Shown piece after piece: positions 10,065-21,948 of a DNA stretch of 64,000 nucleotides. The stretch's first letter is position 1. Every line of letters begins with the position of its first letter. The DNA is taken from assembly GCF_027257155.1 (NCBI RefSeq), contig NZ_JAPWDU010000001.1:248001-312000 (forward strand). The letters run 5' to 3'. Position numbers and translations under genes: made by a program. The stretch is from Cerasicoccus sp. TK19100 (lineage in GTDB: Bacteria > Verrucomicrobiota > Verrucomicrobiia > Opitutales > Cerasicoccaceae). Under the pieces are notes generated by a model that saw nothing but the letters and a program-made list of their open reading frames with translations, did no database searches and had not been told where the DNA came from.

Positions 10065-10940
10065 TTAACGCTTGGCCAGGCGGCGGTCGAAAAAGCTGCG
10101 CAGCGTAACGTGATAATGCGTGCCAGCCTCAATCTCTAGATAGTCTGTTTGTGCGCGTTGCAGGCGTCGCTTTTGCGTCTCGAGCTTTTCCTCGATACTC
10201 CTTGTGAATCTTTTCCGGACCTTTGGGTCGTTGGTATTGATTTCCACAATTTGTCCGCTTTCGGAGTCTTCCAACTGGACCCAGCCGACGCGGGGAAGCA
10301 CGCGCTCGCTGGCATCATAGGTCACGATAGCAATGGTATCATGGCGGATACCGCACATCTTCAGTGAGCTCTCGTAGCTGTCGTCCAGAAAGTCAGAAAT
10401 AACAAAGACTACGCCTTTGCGGGTAAAAACCGTATTCACGTAATCTAGGCCTGCCTTAAGAGCCGTTTTCTTACTATTAGGCTCAAAGAAGAGAATCTCT
10501 CGGATAAGCCGAAAAACGTGCATACGCCCCTTACCTGGTGGGATGAATAGCTCGACTTCGTCTGTGCAAAGGACCAGAGCGATTCGGTCATTATTCTTCA
10601 GTGCGCTAAAAGCCAGCACGGAGGCAATTTCCGCTGCCAGTTCGCGCTTTGACTGTGGGCCAGACCCAAACTGACCTGAGGCACTGATATCCAGCACCAG
10701 CACCAGTGACAACTCCCGCTCTTCGCGGTAGCGGCGAACATGGGGAATGCCCGTGCGCGCCGTAACATTCCAATCAATGGCGCGCACCTCATCCCCGGCC
10801 TGGTATTCGCGGACTTCTTCAAAGTCGATGCCTCGCCCCTTAAACATGGAGTGGTAAGAGCCAGCCAGCATCTCCTCGGCCAGCTTGTTTGTTCTCAACT
10901 CAATCTGGCGGATACGTGTGAGGTATTCACGAGGGATCAT
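10065..10940 (-). CDS. DUF58 domain protein (MoxR partner)
   Basis: A 291-residue soluble protein. It has the family motif GRGIDFEEVREYQAGDEVRA at about residues 35-54, followed by IDWNVTARTG, then a VWA-like fold in which the MIDAS-like motif is DISAS. DUF58 proteins are nearly always encoded beside MoxR ATPases and are probably their direct partners. It overlaps the MoxR gene by 4 bp, and 5 bp separate it from the DUF4381 gene. It has no signal peptide or membrane helix, so it acts in the cytoplasm. Confidence 0.9.
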   Translation of the reverse strand: MIPREYLTRIRQIELRTNKLAEEMLAGSYHSMFKGRGIDFEEVREYQAGDEVRAIDWNVTARTGIPHVRRYREERELSLVLVLDISASGQFGSGPQSKRELAAEIASVLAFSALKNNDRIALVLCTDEVELFIPPGKGRMHVFRLIREILFFEPNSKKTALKAGLDYVNTVFTRKGVVFVISDFLDDSYESSLKMCGIRHDTIAIVTYDASERVLPRVGWVQLEDSESGQIVEINTNDPKVRKRFTRSIEEKLETQKRRLQRAQTDYLEIEAGTHYHVTLRSFFDRRLAKR

Positions 10941-11944
10941 GGCACCGGCACCTTATTCAGAATCCACTCTACGATTTGAGTTGCGGTTATGCCTTCTGCA
11001 TCTGCTTCGTAGGTGCGAAGAATGCGGTGGCCCAGCACATCAAAGGCAATGCTGCGAACATCCAGAGGGGTGACATGGGCACGGCCTTCAATGAAGGCAT
11101 GTGCACGCGAGGCCAAGGTAAGATTGATGGTTGCGCGAGGAGATGCGCCATAGCGAATCAGTCCGGTGAGTTTGGGATCAATCTTTTCCGGACGACGAGT
11201 TGCGGTAACCAGTTCGACGATGTAGCGCTTAATATTGTCATCGATGTAAATCTGGTCGGTAAGCTCCCTTAGCTGGACCAATGTCTCCATCGTCATGACG
11301 GGCTTCACTGCGACCTTCGGCTTAGAGCTAGCCATCATTTCCAGAATGCGTAGCTCTTCATCATTGGAGCCGTAATCCACCTCTACCTTCATCATGAAGC
11401 GGTCCACCTGTGCCTCAGGCAGCGGATAGGTGCCTTCCTGTTCTACCGGGTTTTGTGTCGCCAAAACGAGGAACGGCTCTGGCAGGCGGAAGCTTTCTTC
11501 ACCAAGAGTTACTTGATGTTCCTGCATGGCCTCCAGCAGTGCGCTCTGGACTTTCGCAGGGGCGCGGTTGATTTCGTCCGCCAGGAGGAGGTTGGCGAAA
11601 ACAGGGCCCTTTTTGGTGAAGTATTTATGCTCCTGTGGATTGTAGATGAGCGTTCCTACAATGTCGGAAGGTAACAAGTCCGGTGTGAACTGTATGCGGC
11701 TAAAGCTGGCCTGCAGGCAGCCTGCGAGCGCCTTGATCGTCGTTGTTTTTGCCAAGCCGGGAACACCTTCCAGGAGAACGTGGCCATTGCTAAGCAGGCC
11801 GATGAGAAGCCGGCGTATGAGGTACTCCTGACCTACTACCATGCCTTTCATTTCCTGTAAAATAGCAGGAATCCATTGAGACGCTTCTGCGATGCATTCT
11901 TCTAGATTGTCAGACTCTAGGGTATTACTTTGAGCATTTTCCAT
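10937..11944 (-). CDS. MoxR-family AAA+ ATPase
   Basis: A 335-residue AAA+ protein. Walker A is GVPGLAKTT (about 60-68), Walker B is LLADEINRAP (about 120-129), and the sensor region reads LATQNPVEQEGTYPLPEAQ, a hallmark of MoxR proteins. These ATPases act as chaperones that remodel or activate VWA partners; here the partners would be the DUF58 and Bat proteins encoded downstream in the same operon. It is the first gene of the operon, with the intergenic palindrome 82-93 bp upstream, shared with the divergent GH2 gene. No metal-cofactor enzyme typical of methanol-dehydrogenase MoxR systems is nearby, so the client is unknown. Confidence 0.93.
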   Translation of the reverse strand: MENAQSNTLESDNLEECIAEASQWIPAILQEMKGMVVGQEYLIRRLLIGLLSNGHVLLEGVPGLAKTTTIKALAGCLQASFSRIQFTPDLLPSDIVGTLIYNPQEHKYFTKKGPVFANLLLADEINRAPAKVQSALLEAMQEHQVTLGEESFRLPEPFLVLATQNPVEQEGTYPLPEAQVDRFMMKVEVDYGSNDEELRILEMMASSKPKVAVKPVMTMETLVQLRELTDQIYIDDNIKRYIVELVTATRRPEKIDPKLTGLIRYGASPRATINLTLASRAHAFIEGRAHVTPLDVRSIAFDVLGHRILRTYEADAEGITATQIVEWILNKVPVP

Positions 11945-12025
11945 TAGGTAACTGAATTAAGCTAAACGTTTTAATAGGGTTTATGTTGATGTCAGAAGTG
12001 CTGGGAAGAGACAAGGGGCAGGGAG

Positions 12026-12037
12026 CTTTATATAAAG
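12026..12037. promoter_or_regulatory. Palindrome CTTTATATAAAG, operator candidate 2
   Basis: The same core and flanks (AG before, T after) as the other copies. It lies in the 151-bp divergent region, 82-93 bp from the MoxR start and 59-70 bp from the GH2 start, so it could control either direction. A TTGAAG box follows at about 12042 on the GH2 side, which would put the palindrome just upstream of a -35 element. Confidence 0.65.
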
Positions 12038-12075
12038 TCAGCTTGAAGTGGAAAAGATTTGCGACCCAAGCTCTT

Positions 12076-15242
<3,167 letters not shown>

Positions 15243-15363
15243 CGGATAGAGGTCATGGGCTCATTGTTTATTCTGATATCAGTATTTTTATCTGAAGATC
15301 AGTAAAATCATTTCACAAATATTCGTTTGAAAGCATAGTGCAGGAGTAAGAATAGTCTTTTCG

Positions 15364-15375
15364 CTTTACATAAAG
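15364..15375. promoter_or_regulatory. Palindrome CTTTACATAAAG, operator candidate 3
   Basis: A copy with one change (C at the seventh consensus position) 55-66 bp upstream of the LacI-type gene. Its place in front of a regulator gene is what one expects for autoregulation. The rest of the gap 15243-15429 is AT-rich with no other clear signal apart from a small CTGATATCAG palindrome at about 15273, which may help end GH2 transcription. Confidence 0.65.
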
Positions 15376-15429
15376 TATGCTGTGATTAGCTTATTCTATC
15401 CGGTGATCTAAACTTTAGCTGCGGGGAAG

Positions 15430-16476
15430 ATGAAAAAAAACATAAGCTTGGGAGACATCGCACGCGAAGCTGGCGTGACCCGCTCGGCTGTGAGTTACGC
15501 TTTGCGTAATTCTCCGGGTGTCAGTGAGGCCACACGTAAACGGATACTCGATATTAGCGAGCGCCTCGGTTATCAGCCGGATGCCCGTATGGCGTCTTGG
15601 ATGGCCAGTGTTAGAAACACCAAGAATAAAGGCTTACTGCCTATCGCCTGGCTGAATACGGAATACAATACGCCGAGCTGGCGTAAGCTTAATTATCTTT
15701 CCCCGTTTTACAAAGGCGCAGAGGAACGAGCCGATGTTATGGGCTATCGATTGGAGGAGATTTGGACCCATGCTCCAGGCATGAACGTTAAGAACATTTC
15801 ACGCATTCTCTATCAGCGCGGTATTACGGGTGTAATCGTAACGTATCCCGCGGGCCGTTTTAACTTGGACTGGAACCTGTTTGCCGGGGTTGCGATTGGA
15901 GGGGGATTACTTTCACCGCGCCTTCATCGTGTTATGGCCGACCATTATCAAAATCTTCTAATCGCTTTGAAGATGCTTAAGCGACATGGATATAGGCGTG
16001 TGGGTATTTGTCTGGAAGAAGATGTGGATAAGTTTACTGCTCATGCTATTCGAGCTGCCGCTAATTATTTTTATACGACGAGTACCAAGGCGCACCGTGT
16101 TCCACCTCTATTCTACGTTCACAAGACTGACGAAGAGTGGCAAATCGCTAAGGAGGATATCGTCAAATGGATCAGAAAATTTAAACCAGAGGCAATCATT
16201 TGCCATAATTTTCGTATGCCAGAAGTGATCGCTGAAGCCGGTTTGCGCTTGCCCCAAGATGTAGGCTTGGTGCATCTGGCAACCGACGATGACGTGGAAG
16301 GATGGGCAGGTATTTCATCCAATAAGCGGGTTATTGGCGCTACAGCAATAGACTTGCTGGTCGGTATGATGCTTAATCGTCAGTTTGGTGTCCCGAAACA
16401 TGCCGTCGATACCAGTATCATTGGCGAATGGCATGAAGGTAATACTCTGTTACTGCCCAATCCCGCCAAATCCTAA
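15430..16476 (+). CDS. LacI-family transcriptional regulator
   Basis: A 348-residue protein. Residues 5-50 form the LacI helix-turn-helix (SLGDIAREAGVTRSAVSYAL, then RNSPGVSEATRKRI) followed by the hinge-helix region LGYQPDARMASWMASVR. The remainder is the periplasmic-binding-protein fold that senses a sugar effector. The MASWM hinge is one I associate with LacI proteins of Verrucomicrobia. It sits between the GH2 and GH16 genes and has a copy of the AGCTTTAYATAAAGT palindrome 55 bp upstream, so it is the obvious candidate to bind the five copies. The effector is unknown and the palindrome lacks the usual central CG of LacI operators, so this pairing is an inference. Confidence 0.9.
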   Translation: MKKNISLGDIAREAGVTRSAVSYALRNSPGVSEATRKRILDISERLGYQPDARMASWMASVRNTKNKGLLPIAWLNTEYNTPSWRKLNYLSPFYKGAEERADVMGYRLEEIWTHAPGMNVKNISRILYQRGITGVIVTYPAGRFNLDWNLFAGVAIGGGLLSPRLHRVMADHYQNLLIALKMLKRHGYRRVGICLEEDVDKFTAHAIRAAANYFYTTSTKAHRVPPLFYVHKTDEEWQIAKEDIVKWIRKFKPEAIICHNFRMPEVIAEAGLRLPQDVGLVHLATDDDVEGWAGISSNKRVIGATAIDLLVGMMLNRQFGVPKHAVDTSIIGEWHEGNTLLLPNPAKS

Positions 16477-16514
16477 TCGATTAAATTGGCTTTAGTTTTG
16501 ATCTGCCTCACGGG

Positions 16515-16537
16515 ACGGGAATATTGCCGATTCCCGT
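16515..16537. terminator. Hairpin between convergent LacI and GH16 genes
   Basis: ACGGGAAT (16515-16522) and ATTCCCGT (16530-16537) form a perfect 8-bp stem with a 7-base loop, two bases from the GH16 stop. No T-run follows on either strand, so it may be a weak two-way terminator or an mRNA end-protecting stem. Confidence 0.5.
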
Positions 16538-16539
16538 AG

Positions 16540-18459
16540 TTACTTGCTTTCAATAATTTGAATACCCGAAACTCCAGACCAGTTGCCTTTGAGCTTGTCC
16601 TTCCATTCGAGTGAAAAAGAGCGGGCTGTATTTCCTTTAAAGATAACAGTGTTCTCCTTTTCAACAGCATTCAAGGATTCAGCGTTTGAGGTGGTGTATT
16701 TACCCTTCGTCCAACTGACACGATAGAAATATGTGCCAATGCGGTCTACTTCTCCATCATCATGCGCGGTAATGCTTACAGAACCTGATCCGGTATTTAC
16801 ACCTGCATTGAAGTAAACATACACATTGTATTTCTCGTAGGGAACATCAGTGATTTTAAGCACCCCCTTGCCACGGAGGACTGCGGATTGAAGTGCGAGA
16901 TCTCCTTTTTCAAATCCCCATTTTTCCGCTTTCTCCAACGTCCCCTCACTCGTTTTCCAGTAAGCTTTTGTATTAGGCAAGATGTCACCTTTTTCATTCT
17001 TCAATCCAGTGGATTCACCGCTTGAGCCTGTCAGGTTATTCCAATTTTGCTGGGAGACTCCGTTGGCACCTGCGATCCCTTTTTCTGAAAGCTTGGTGGA
17101 GTCTTCCCCGTCTATGGAAAAATTCAATCCTATACCCGATGTTTGAAGAGTAGGCGACGGGTCGAAATTTGGTTGATAACCTTTTTCCACGGGTTCCTTG
17201 GCATACACCCGCACATAGTCTACCCACATATCCGTACCTTCGTTGTAACGAGAAAGGTCTATTGGCCAGCGGCTGATACCGCTGATTGCATAGTTAATTA
17301 AAAAGTAATGTGGGAAGTCCCTTGATACATTATTCGTAGGGTGGCGAAAAACTTCGATATTATCAAAATAGTAAACGGTGTCTTCAAGACCAACGTAGAC
17401 TGCATAAGTGTGAAAGGTGGTCGACCAGTAAGATTTCCCGCCCAGATTCATAATGTCCGGTCGTATGTGATGCTTCTTCTTCGGTTTGCCATTTTCATCC
17501 GTCTGCTTCCAGGCATGACTGACAATGGAATAGGAGGGATGATTCGGATTCCCTTTACCCAAGCCACCATAGCCTTCGATGATATCCAATTCATCCTGCT
17601 CTTTATTCAGACCGGGAGCCAATGTCCAAAATGCCGGCCAGGTGCCAATGGCGGATTGTGCGGTAAAACGGCATTCGAAGTAGCAAGGTGCTTTCGCCCA
17701 AATACCTTCAAAGTTTTTATTCACTGAAGCGATGATGCCTGTTCTGCCTTTGGGAGACTTGGCATCTTTGCGCGCTGCAATGCGCAGCCATGTGTCTCGC
17801 TGTTCAAATGGCTGGCCGTCAGCCATGGGGGAGGTAAACTTCCAGCCGCTGAAGTCCCCACCACCGGGCTTGTGCGCATGATAGGTGGTTCCTATGCCGT
17901 CACTGGATATGGATGGTTTTTCGTTGAAATCATCTTCAAAAACTAATTGTAGACCTTGGGCTGCCGGGGGGACTTGCTCGGGAATTCCTTGGTTCCACTT
18001 CACCCCATTGGTATTGAATAGCTGTAATTCAAAAATATCTTTCTTCCCGGAGTCATTACGCGCATAGATGCGTACGTTCATCGGCCCATAGGGGAAGTTA
18101 TCGGCATTAAATTGGAATGTACCATTTCCTGACGCATCTAGCTCGATGCCATCAGGGGTCAAGTTGGCGTCTTTACCCCAAGGCTCTTCTGATTGCATTT
18201 CAGGCTGCTGCCAGCAATAAGCCGATGCCGAAGTCATGCCTTTGGCTTGGAACTTAACTGTTACAATACCTGATACATCAGAGCGTAATTCAGGTTCGGA
18301 CACGCGAATGGCTTGCACCCAGTTTTCCGCACCTTCTTCTACATTTCCATAATTGAATTCTTGGTAGCCGTCTACCATTGCGGGTTTATCATTAGCTTGG
18401 GCAAATGATATTATAGGTAGGGCAATCAAAGCCGTTAATATGAGGTTATTTTTCATCAT
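16540..18459 (-). CDS. Secreted GH16 glycoside hydrolase with C-terminal accessory domain
   Basis: A 639-residue protein with a signal peptide (MMKNNLILTALIALPIISFA, cut near residue 20-22). Residues about 23-150 are a beta-sandwich, the GH16 jelly roll runs about 170-430, and a 200-residue C-terminal domain (starting GLNFSIDGEDS) is of a kind attached to surface enzymes. The catalytic motif is E290-L-D292-I-I-E295, the beta-bulge EXDXXE form shared by laminarinases, agarases and carrageenases; the subfamily cannot be set by eye. It should cut a beta-linked polysaccharide outside the cytoplasm and feed the symporter and intracellular glycosidases around it. It reads leftwards; a degenerate form of the operator (11 of 15 bases) is at 18520-18534, about 61 bp upstream. 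Confidence 0.88.
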   Translation of the reverse strand: MMKNNLILTALIALPIISFAQANDKPAMVDGYQEFNYGNVEEGAENWVQAIRVSEPELRSDVSGIVTVKFQAKGMTSASAYCWQQPEMQSEEPWGKDANLTPDGIELDASGNGTFQFNADNFPYGPMNVRIYARNDSGKKDIFELQLFNTNGVKWNQGIPEQVPPAAQGLQLVFEDDFNEKPSISSDGIGTTYHAHKPGGGDFSGWKFTSPMADGQPFEQRDTWLRIAARKDAKSPKGRTGIIASVNKNFEGIWAKAPCYFECRFTAQSAIGTWPAFWTLAPGLNKEQDELDIIEGYGGLGKGNPNHPSYSIVSHAWKQTDENGKPKKKHHIRPDIMNLGGKSYWSTTFHTYAVYVGLEDTVYYFDNIEVFRHPTNNVSRDFPHYFLINYAISGISRWPIDLSRYNEGTDMWVDYVRVYAKEPVEKGYQPNFDPSPTLQTSGIGLNFSIDGEDSTKLSEKGIAGANGVSQQNWNNLTGSSGESTGLKNEKGDILPNTKAYWKTSEGTLEKAEKWGFEKGDLALQSAVLRGKGVLKITDVPYEKYNVYVYFNAGVNTGSGSVSITAHDDGEVDRIGTYFYRVSWTKGKYTTSNAESLNAVEKENTVIFKGNTARSFSLEWKDKLKGNWSGVSGIQIIESK

Positions 18460-18598
18460 TTCGAAAGGGTATTGGATGTAGTAGTAGCATCCAATTAATA
18501 AAGCTTTTTACGAGTAGGTAGCTTTAAATTACGATTCCTACTTTCATGAAATGCTTATAAGCTATAGGGCTTCGTATTCTGGAAACCCCCATTCACAA

Positions 18599-18624
18599 CC
18601 AAATCCAGCTTCAGCTGGATTTGG
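18599..18624. terminator. Strong hairpin downstream of the PEP-CTERM gene
   Basis: CCAAATCCAGC, loop TTCA, GCTGGATTTGG: a perfect 11-bp stem with a tetraloop. It lies 34 bases after the stop of the leftward PEP-CTERM gene. A T-run is missing on both strands, so it is terminator-like rather than a textbook intrinsic terminator. The rest of 18460-18657 shows only the degenerate operator noted for the GH16 gene. Confidence 0.6.
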
Positions 18625-18657
18625 CTGCAAATTAAACGACTGTAGATGGTTATCGTG

Positions 18658-19404
18658 CTATGAACGGCACGCTTTCTTGCGACGTAAGAAGACTAAGCCG
18701 ATTACGGCCAATCCTAATAGCGAAGTATAATAAGCGGGCTCTGGCACGGTAACCGGTGTGGCTTCGATATTTATATTGTCAAAGCGGTTGATTTGTACTG
18801 AATTATTGGTGCCGTTGTCATACACACGCACTTGAAAGGCGATTGAAGAAATGGAGTCGAAGGCGGAATCGCTGACATCCACGACAATATTTTGATAGTA
18901 AGGGCTCGACTGGTTTGCGGGTATGCTCACAGTCCCGTTGTTTAGGCCAGTATCCGTATTGCTTAGTGAAAGAACTGGGTTTCCTGAGCCAAAACCACCT
19001 ACGCTCGACTGAATTACCAGATTGGTAGTGAATCCTACTGTGCCTGTAGTGGCTCCAAAATTCAGAGTGAAGCTATCTAAATCTAATACCTCGCCCGCAT
19101 TGGCAGCCGAGAAGGTAAACTGGAAATAGTAGGAGTTGTCTAAAGCCGACTCCAATGTATCGCCGGTTGTAGTCCCGCCTCTAAGAAAGGCGTTATTTGA
19201 GCTGCTTGAGAATCCTATCTGACTGGTATCTCCGCCATTAAAAGAAAGGAAATTTGCTGCAGATACTGAGCTGGCATCGACGCCGGTTACGGTGGGTGCA
19301 GGGCTACCGCTGATGAATGGATAGCTTATAGTAGCCTGTGAGAATACTATGGAGGGTGTGCCAATCAAGGCACCCAAGACTAAGGCGATTTGTGTTTTAT
19401 TCAT
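18658..19404 (-). CDS. PEP-CTERM sorted secreted protein
   Basis: A 248-residue protein: signal peptide (about 1-22, ALVLGALIGTPSIVFSQA), a Ser/Thr/Gly/Asn-rich beta-sandwich body, and a C-terminal sorting signal made of VPEPA, a membrane helix (YTSLLGLAVIGLVFL) and the basic end RRKK. Such tails are recognised by exosortase-type enzymes that anchor or process exported proteins; no exosortase gene is in this window. The body has no catalytic motif that I recognise and may bind a polysaccharide or form part of the surface matrix. An operator-like palindrome lies 76-87 bp upstream and a TATAGT-like -10 element can be read between them. Confidence 0.88.
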   Translation of the reverse strand: MNKTQIALVLGALIGTPSIVFSQATISYPFISGSPAPTVTGVDASSVSAANFLSFNGGDTSQIGFSSSSNNAFLRGGTTTGDTLESALDNSYYFQFTFSAANAGEVLDLDSFTLNFGATTGTVGFTTNLVIQSSVGGFGSGNPVLSLSNTDTGLNNGTVSIPANQSSPYYQNIVVDVSDSAFDSISSIAFQVRVYDNGTNNSVQINRFDNINIEATPVTVPEPAYYTSLLGLAVIGLVFLRRKKACRS

Positions 19405-19479
19405 ATTTTGAGGAGTATGGGGTGGTTTTAAAATATATTTAGACTATATCAGGTAACTTGATTTTTAAGTGGAAGTGAG

Positions 19480-19491
19480 CTTTACATAAAG
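19480..19491. promoter_or_regulatory. Palindrome CTTTACATAAAG, operator candidate 4
   Basis: An identical core to the copy in front of the LacI-type gene, with AG before and T after. It is 76-87 bp upstream of the leftward PEP-CTERM gene and 39 bases past the end of the oxidoreductase gene at 19530. Confidence 0.65.
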
Positions 19492-19529
19492 TTGATTTTT
19501 TCCCGTTGAAGAGCATTTTGCCTAATCTA

Positions 19530-21911
19530 TCAGGAGTAGCATCGCACTTCATAAACTGCTGCAGAGGGATCGCCATTGGTTGATTGAACGACAATCTTAA
19601 GTTTATTGGTATTTACTGGTGTGTCCAGCTTATGTGACCTGTGCCGCTGATAATTGCCCTCTACTTCGACAATTGTCTCCCAACTATCATCGATTAGGGC
19701 CAATATCGTATAGTCTTTGGCGCATTGTGGGTCACGGTAAAGAGTGGGGGTCATGTGGTATTCCCTGAGCAAGTGGCCGGAAAAAGTCAGTATGATCGTC
19801 GAAATCGTCTGTGGCGCATCCCAGGCAAGCTCAATGTATTGCGGCAATGTTTCCTCTGGAGATGAGCGCCAAAGGTGCGTGGCATCATAAGGCCGTGATC
19901 TGCCACTAAGCACATTTTTAGCTTCGTAGCACCGTTGCGCTGGGCTAAGGCGAAATGCCATGGAAATCCCACAGCCATGCCGCCGAAGTTTTTTCTCGCT
20001 CATGGCGATTGCGGCCGTTTGGCCTGATTCTACAGCGGGGCTGGCATGCCAGGCAACTTCGGGGTTTTTCGTTAAAGTCAGCCTTATGAAGCCCTCTTTC
20101 AATTTTCCATTTTCTTTGGAAAGGTTGACCGTTATCGGCACCCATTGATTTTCACCGCTCGAAACTTTAATATTACCTTCACTAAGAATGTGGCCAGTGT
20201 CTGCCCGGTAATCCCATATAGAGTCTACTCCTTCAACTTTGTAGGTAATTTGCTGCTCTGATGCGGATTTATTGGATAAAAGGACTTCAATGGTGTTTAG
20301 TTCTTCAGAGCCCACTGCAATCCAGTGCGCCCGGTTTTGAATCAACTCATCAACGAGCTTGGCATTGGGGCTACCTTTGAGTCCATTACTTACATAAAAA
20401 GAATCAGGGCCTACGCCGCAATTGACTGCTTCGCTGCTGGCACTGGCCTGTGCCGCACGTGCCAAATCCAATGGGTCCGCATTGGTTATATTTGGCAGAT
20501 AGCATCCGTCTCGCAACAAATCCTGCTGCACAAGCTCGATGCGTTTATCAGCTATTACTCCCAGCGAGGCATTCTCACGGATGGCTCGTGCAGCGGCGGT
20601 GCCACAGGCCTGGCCCATGAGCGCTGTCGTTCCCATCACGCGGACCGTTCCCAGGGCGGCATGGCTGGCTGAGACGTTTCGGCCAGCCATCATCAGATTA
20701 TCCACGTCTTTTGATATACAAATATTGAGAGGAATACTGTAGGGCCCAACGTAACTCTTGGCCATGTATTCAGAGTCGGCATACTCGCTTGCGCTTGCTT
20801 CTTCACTGGTGGCGGCCAATAATCCACCCGGCGTATGCAAATCAATAAACCAGCCTCCGTAGGCGATCTCGTCCTTAAAGACAGTATTACTCTGGATCTC
20901 GTTTTCGGTTAAGAAATAGCGTCCAATGACTCGTCGGCTTTCCCGCTTTCCAGGGACTTGCCCGATCCAGTCCAGCGCGAAATTCTGAGCGATATCCTTG
21001 AGTTTGGGGTCGTGATTTTTTATCCAATCCCAGATGCCCAGGCAATGACGAGTCAGCTCATGGCGAATGTCTTCGGCTTCGTAGATTGTATGCCAGGGCA
21101 CCCCGATTTCAATCCACCAGTAGCCGCAATTAATTTGATAGGGGATGCGTCCCTGCTCATAAAAATAAGCCGGATCTTCATGTTTAACGGCCCATGTCGG
21201 CGGCTGATAGGGGACTGGTCTCCCCATGTCTTTGGCTTTAAACATGATGGAATTCCCCATCGTGTCTTTGGAGGCCTTTAAAGGAGCATGTATCTCGCCA
21301 AACTCACTTTTCGACTCCGTGCCCATGCGCCATTCGCATCCGGCCTGGTCTGCCACCAGTGCATCACCAGTGCAATCGATGAATACTTTTCCTTTAATAT
21401 AAAGCTCTACCTCGGCATTGGCCACATAAGCCACCACTGAGTCAATTTCTCGGCTGGAATTGCAGGCCTTGCGGAGTGTGTAACCTAAATCCTCTTCGTT
21501 GCTATTATGATTCTTCGCAAGGTCCGAACCACGTGAGCCATCTGCCATGATGACGTCTTTCACCGTGGTATTAAGATAGCAGGTCAGGTTTTCCGTTTCC
21601 ACAGCCATGTCATAAAGCACCAAGTCCCACACGCTATTCGTCCAACCGTTTTCCATGATTTCCTCGTGGTTGCGGGCTCTCTCTTCGATAATAGCCTCCG
21701 ACAAGATGCCAGATTCGCGGGCATAAGCATGGAACTGTGCCGCCCCATGGGTGGTGACGCGCACTTCGGATGAGCTATTACCGCCAAATACCGGACGGTC
21801 TTGGATAAGGCAAGTGGAGCTCCCATGCCGGGCGGCTGCAATCGCGGCGGAAAAGCCTGCTAGGCCACCTCCGCAAACGACTACATCATAGCTTTTGCTG
21901 TCCTTTTTCAT
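19530..21911 (-). CDS. FAD-dependent oxidoreductase with C-terminal beta domain
   Basis: A 793-residue protein. Residues 9-38 form the FAD-binding Rossmann start (DVVVCGGGLAGFSAAIAAARHG), followed by VFGGNSSSEVR, a signature of the FAD_oxidored family (PF12831) common in Verrucomicrobia and Planctomycetes. The flavin domain runs to about 480; the last 300 residues look like one or two beta-sandwich domains. There is no signal peptide, although members of this family in glycan loci are often of unknown substrate. It follows the second FAD oxidoreductase by 37 bp on the same strand, so the two form an operon. Oxidation of a sugar or sugar-derived hydroxyl is a guess from context only. Confidence 0.85.
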   Translation of the reverse strand: MKKDSKSYDVVVCGGGLAGFSAAIAAARHGSSTCLIQDRPVFGGNSSSEVRVTTHGAAQFHAYARESGILSEAIIEERARNHEEIMENGWTNSVWDLVLYDMAVETENLTCYLNTTVKDVIMADGSRGSDLAKNHNSNEEDLGYTLRKACNSSREIDSVVAYVANAEVELYIKGKVFIDCTGDALVADQAGCEWRMGTESKSEFGEIHAPLKASKDTMGNSIMFKAKDMGRPVPYQPPTWAVKHEDPAYFYEQGRIPYQINCGYWWIEIGVPWHTIYEAEDIRHELTRHCLGIWDWIKNHDPKLKDIAQNFALDWIGQVPGKRESRRVIGRYFLTENEIQSNTVFKDEIAYGGWFIDLHTPGGLLAATSEEASASEYADSEYMAKSYVGPYSIPLNICISKDVDNLMMAGRNVSASHAALGTVRVMGTTALMGQACGTAAARAIRENASLGVIADKRIELVQQDLLRDGCYLPNITNADPLDLARAAQASASSEAVNCGVGPDSFYVSNGLKGSPNAKLVDELIQNRAHWIAVGSEELNTIEVLLSNKSASEQQITYKVEGVDSIWDYRADTGHILSEGNIKVSSGENQWVPITVNLSKENGKLKEGFIRLTLTKNPEVAWHASPAVESGQTAAIAMSEKKLRRHGCGISMAFRLSPAQRCYEAKNVLSGRSRPYDATHLWRSSPEETLPQYIELAWDAPQTISTIILTFSGHLLREYHMTPTLYRDPQCAKDYTILALIDDSWETIVEVEGNYQRHRSHKLDTPVNTNKLKIVVQSTNGDPSAAVYEVRCYS

Positions 21912-21948
21912 TAAGAAAATCTCTTACGTTTGTCAGCTGAATTTCCGA

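Noticed and set aside
18520-18534. AGCTTTAAATTACGA upstream of the GH16 gene as a sixth operator
   Set aside because: Only 11 of 15 consensus bases match and the right half is lost; kept as a note in the GH16 entry, not as a site.
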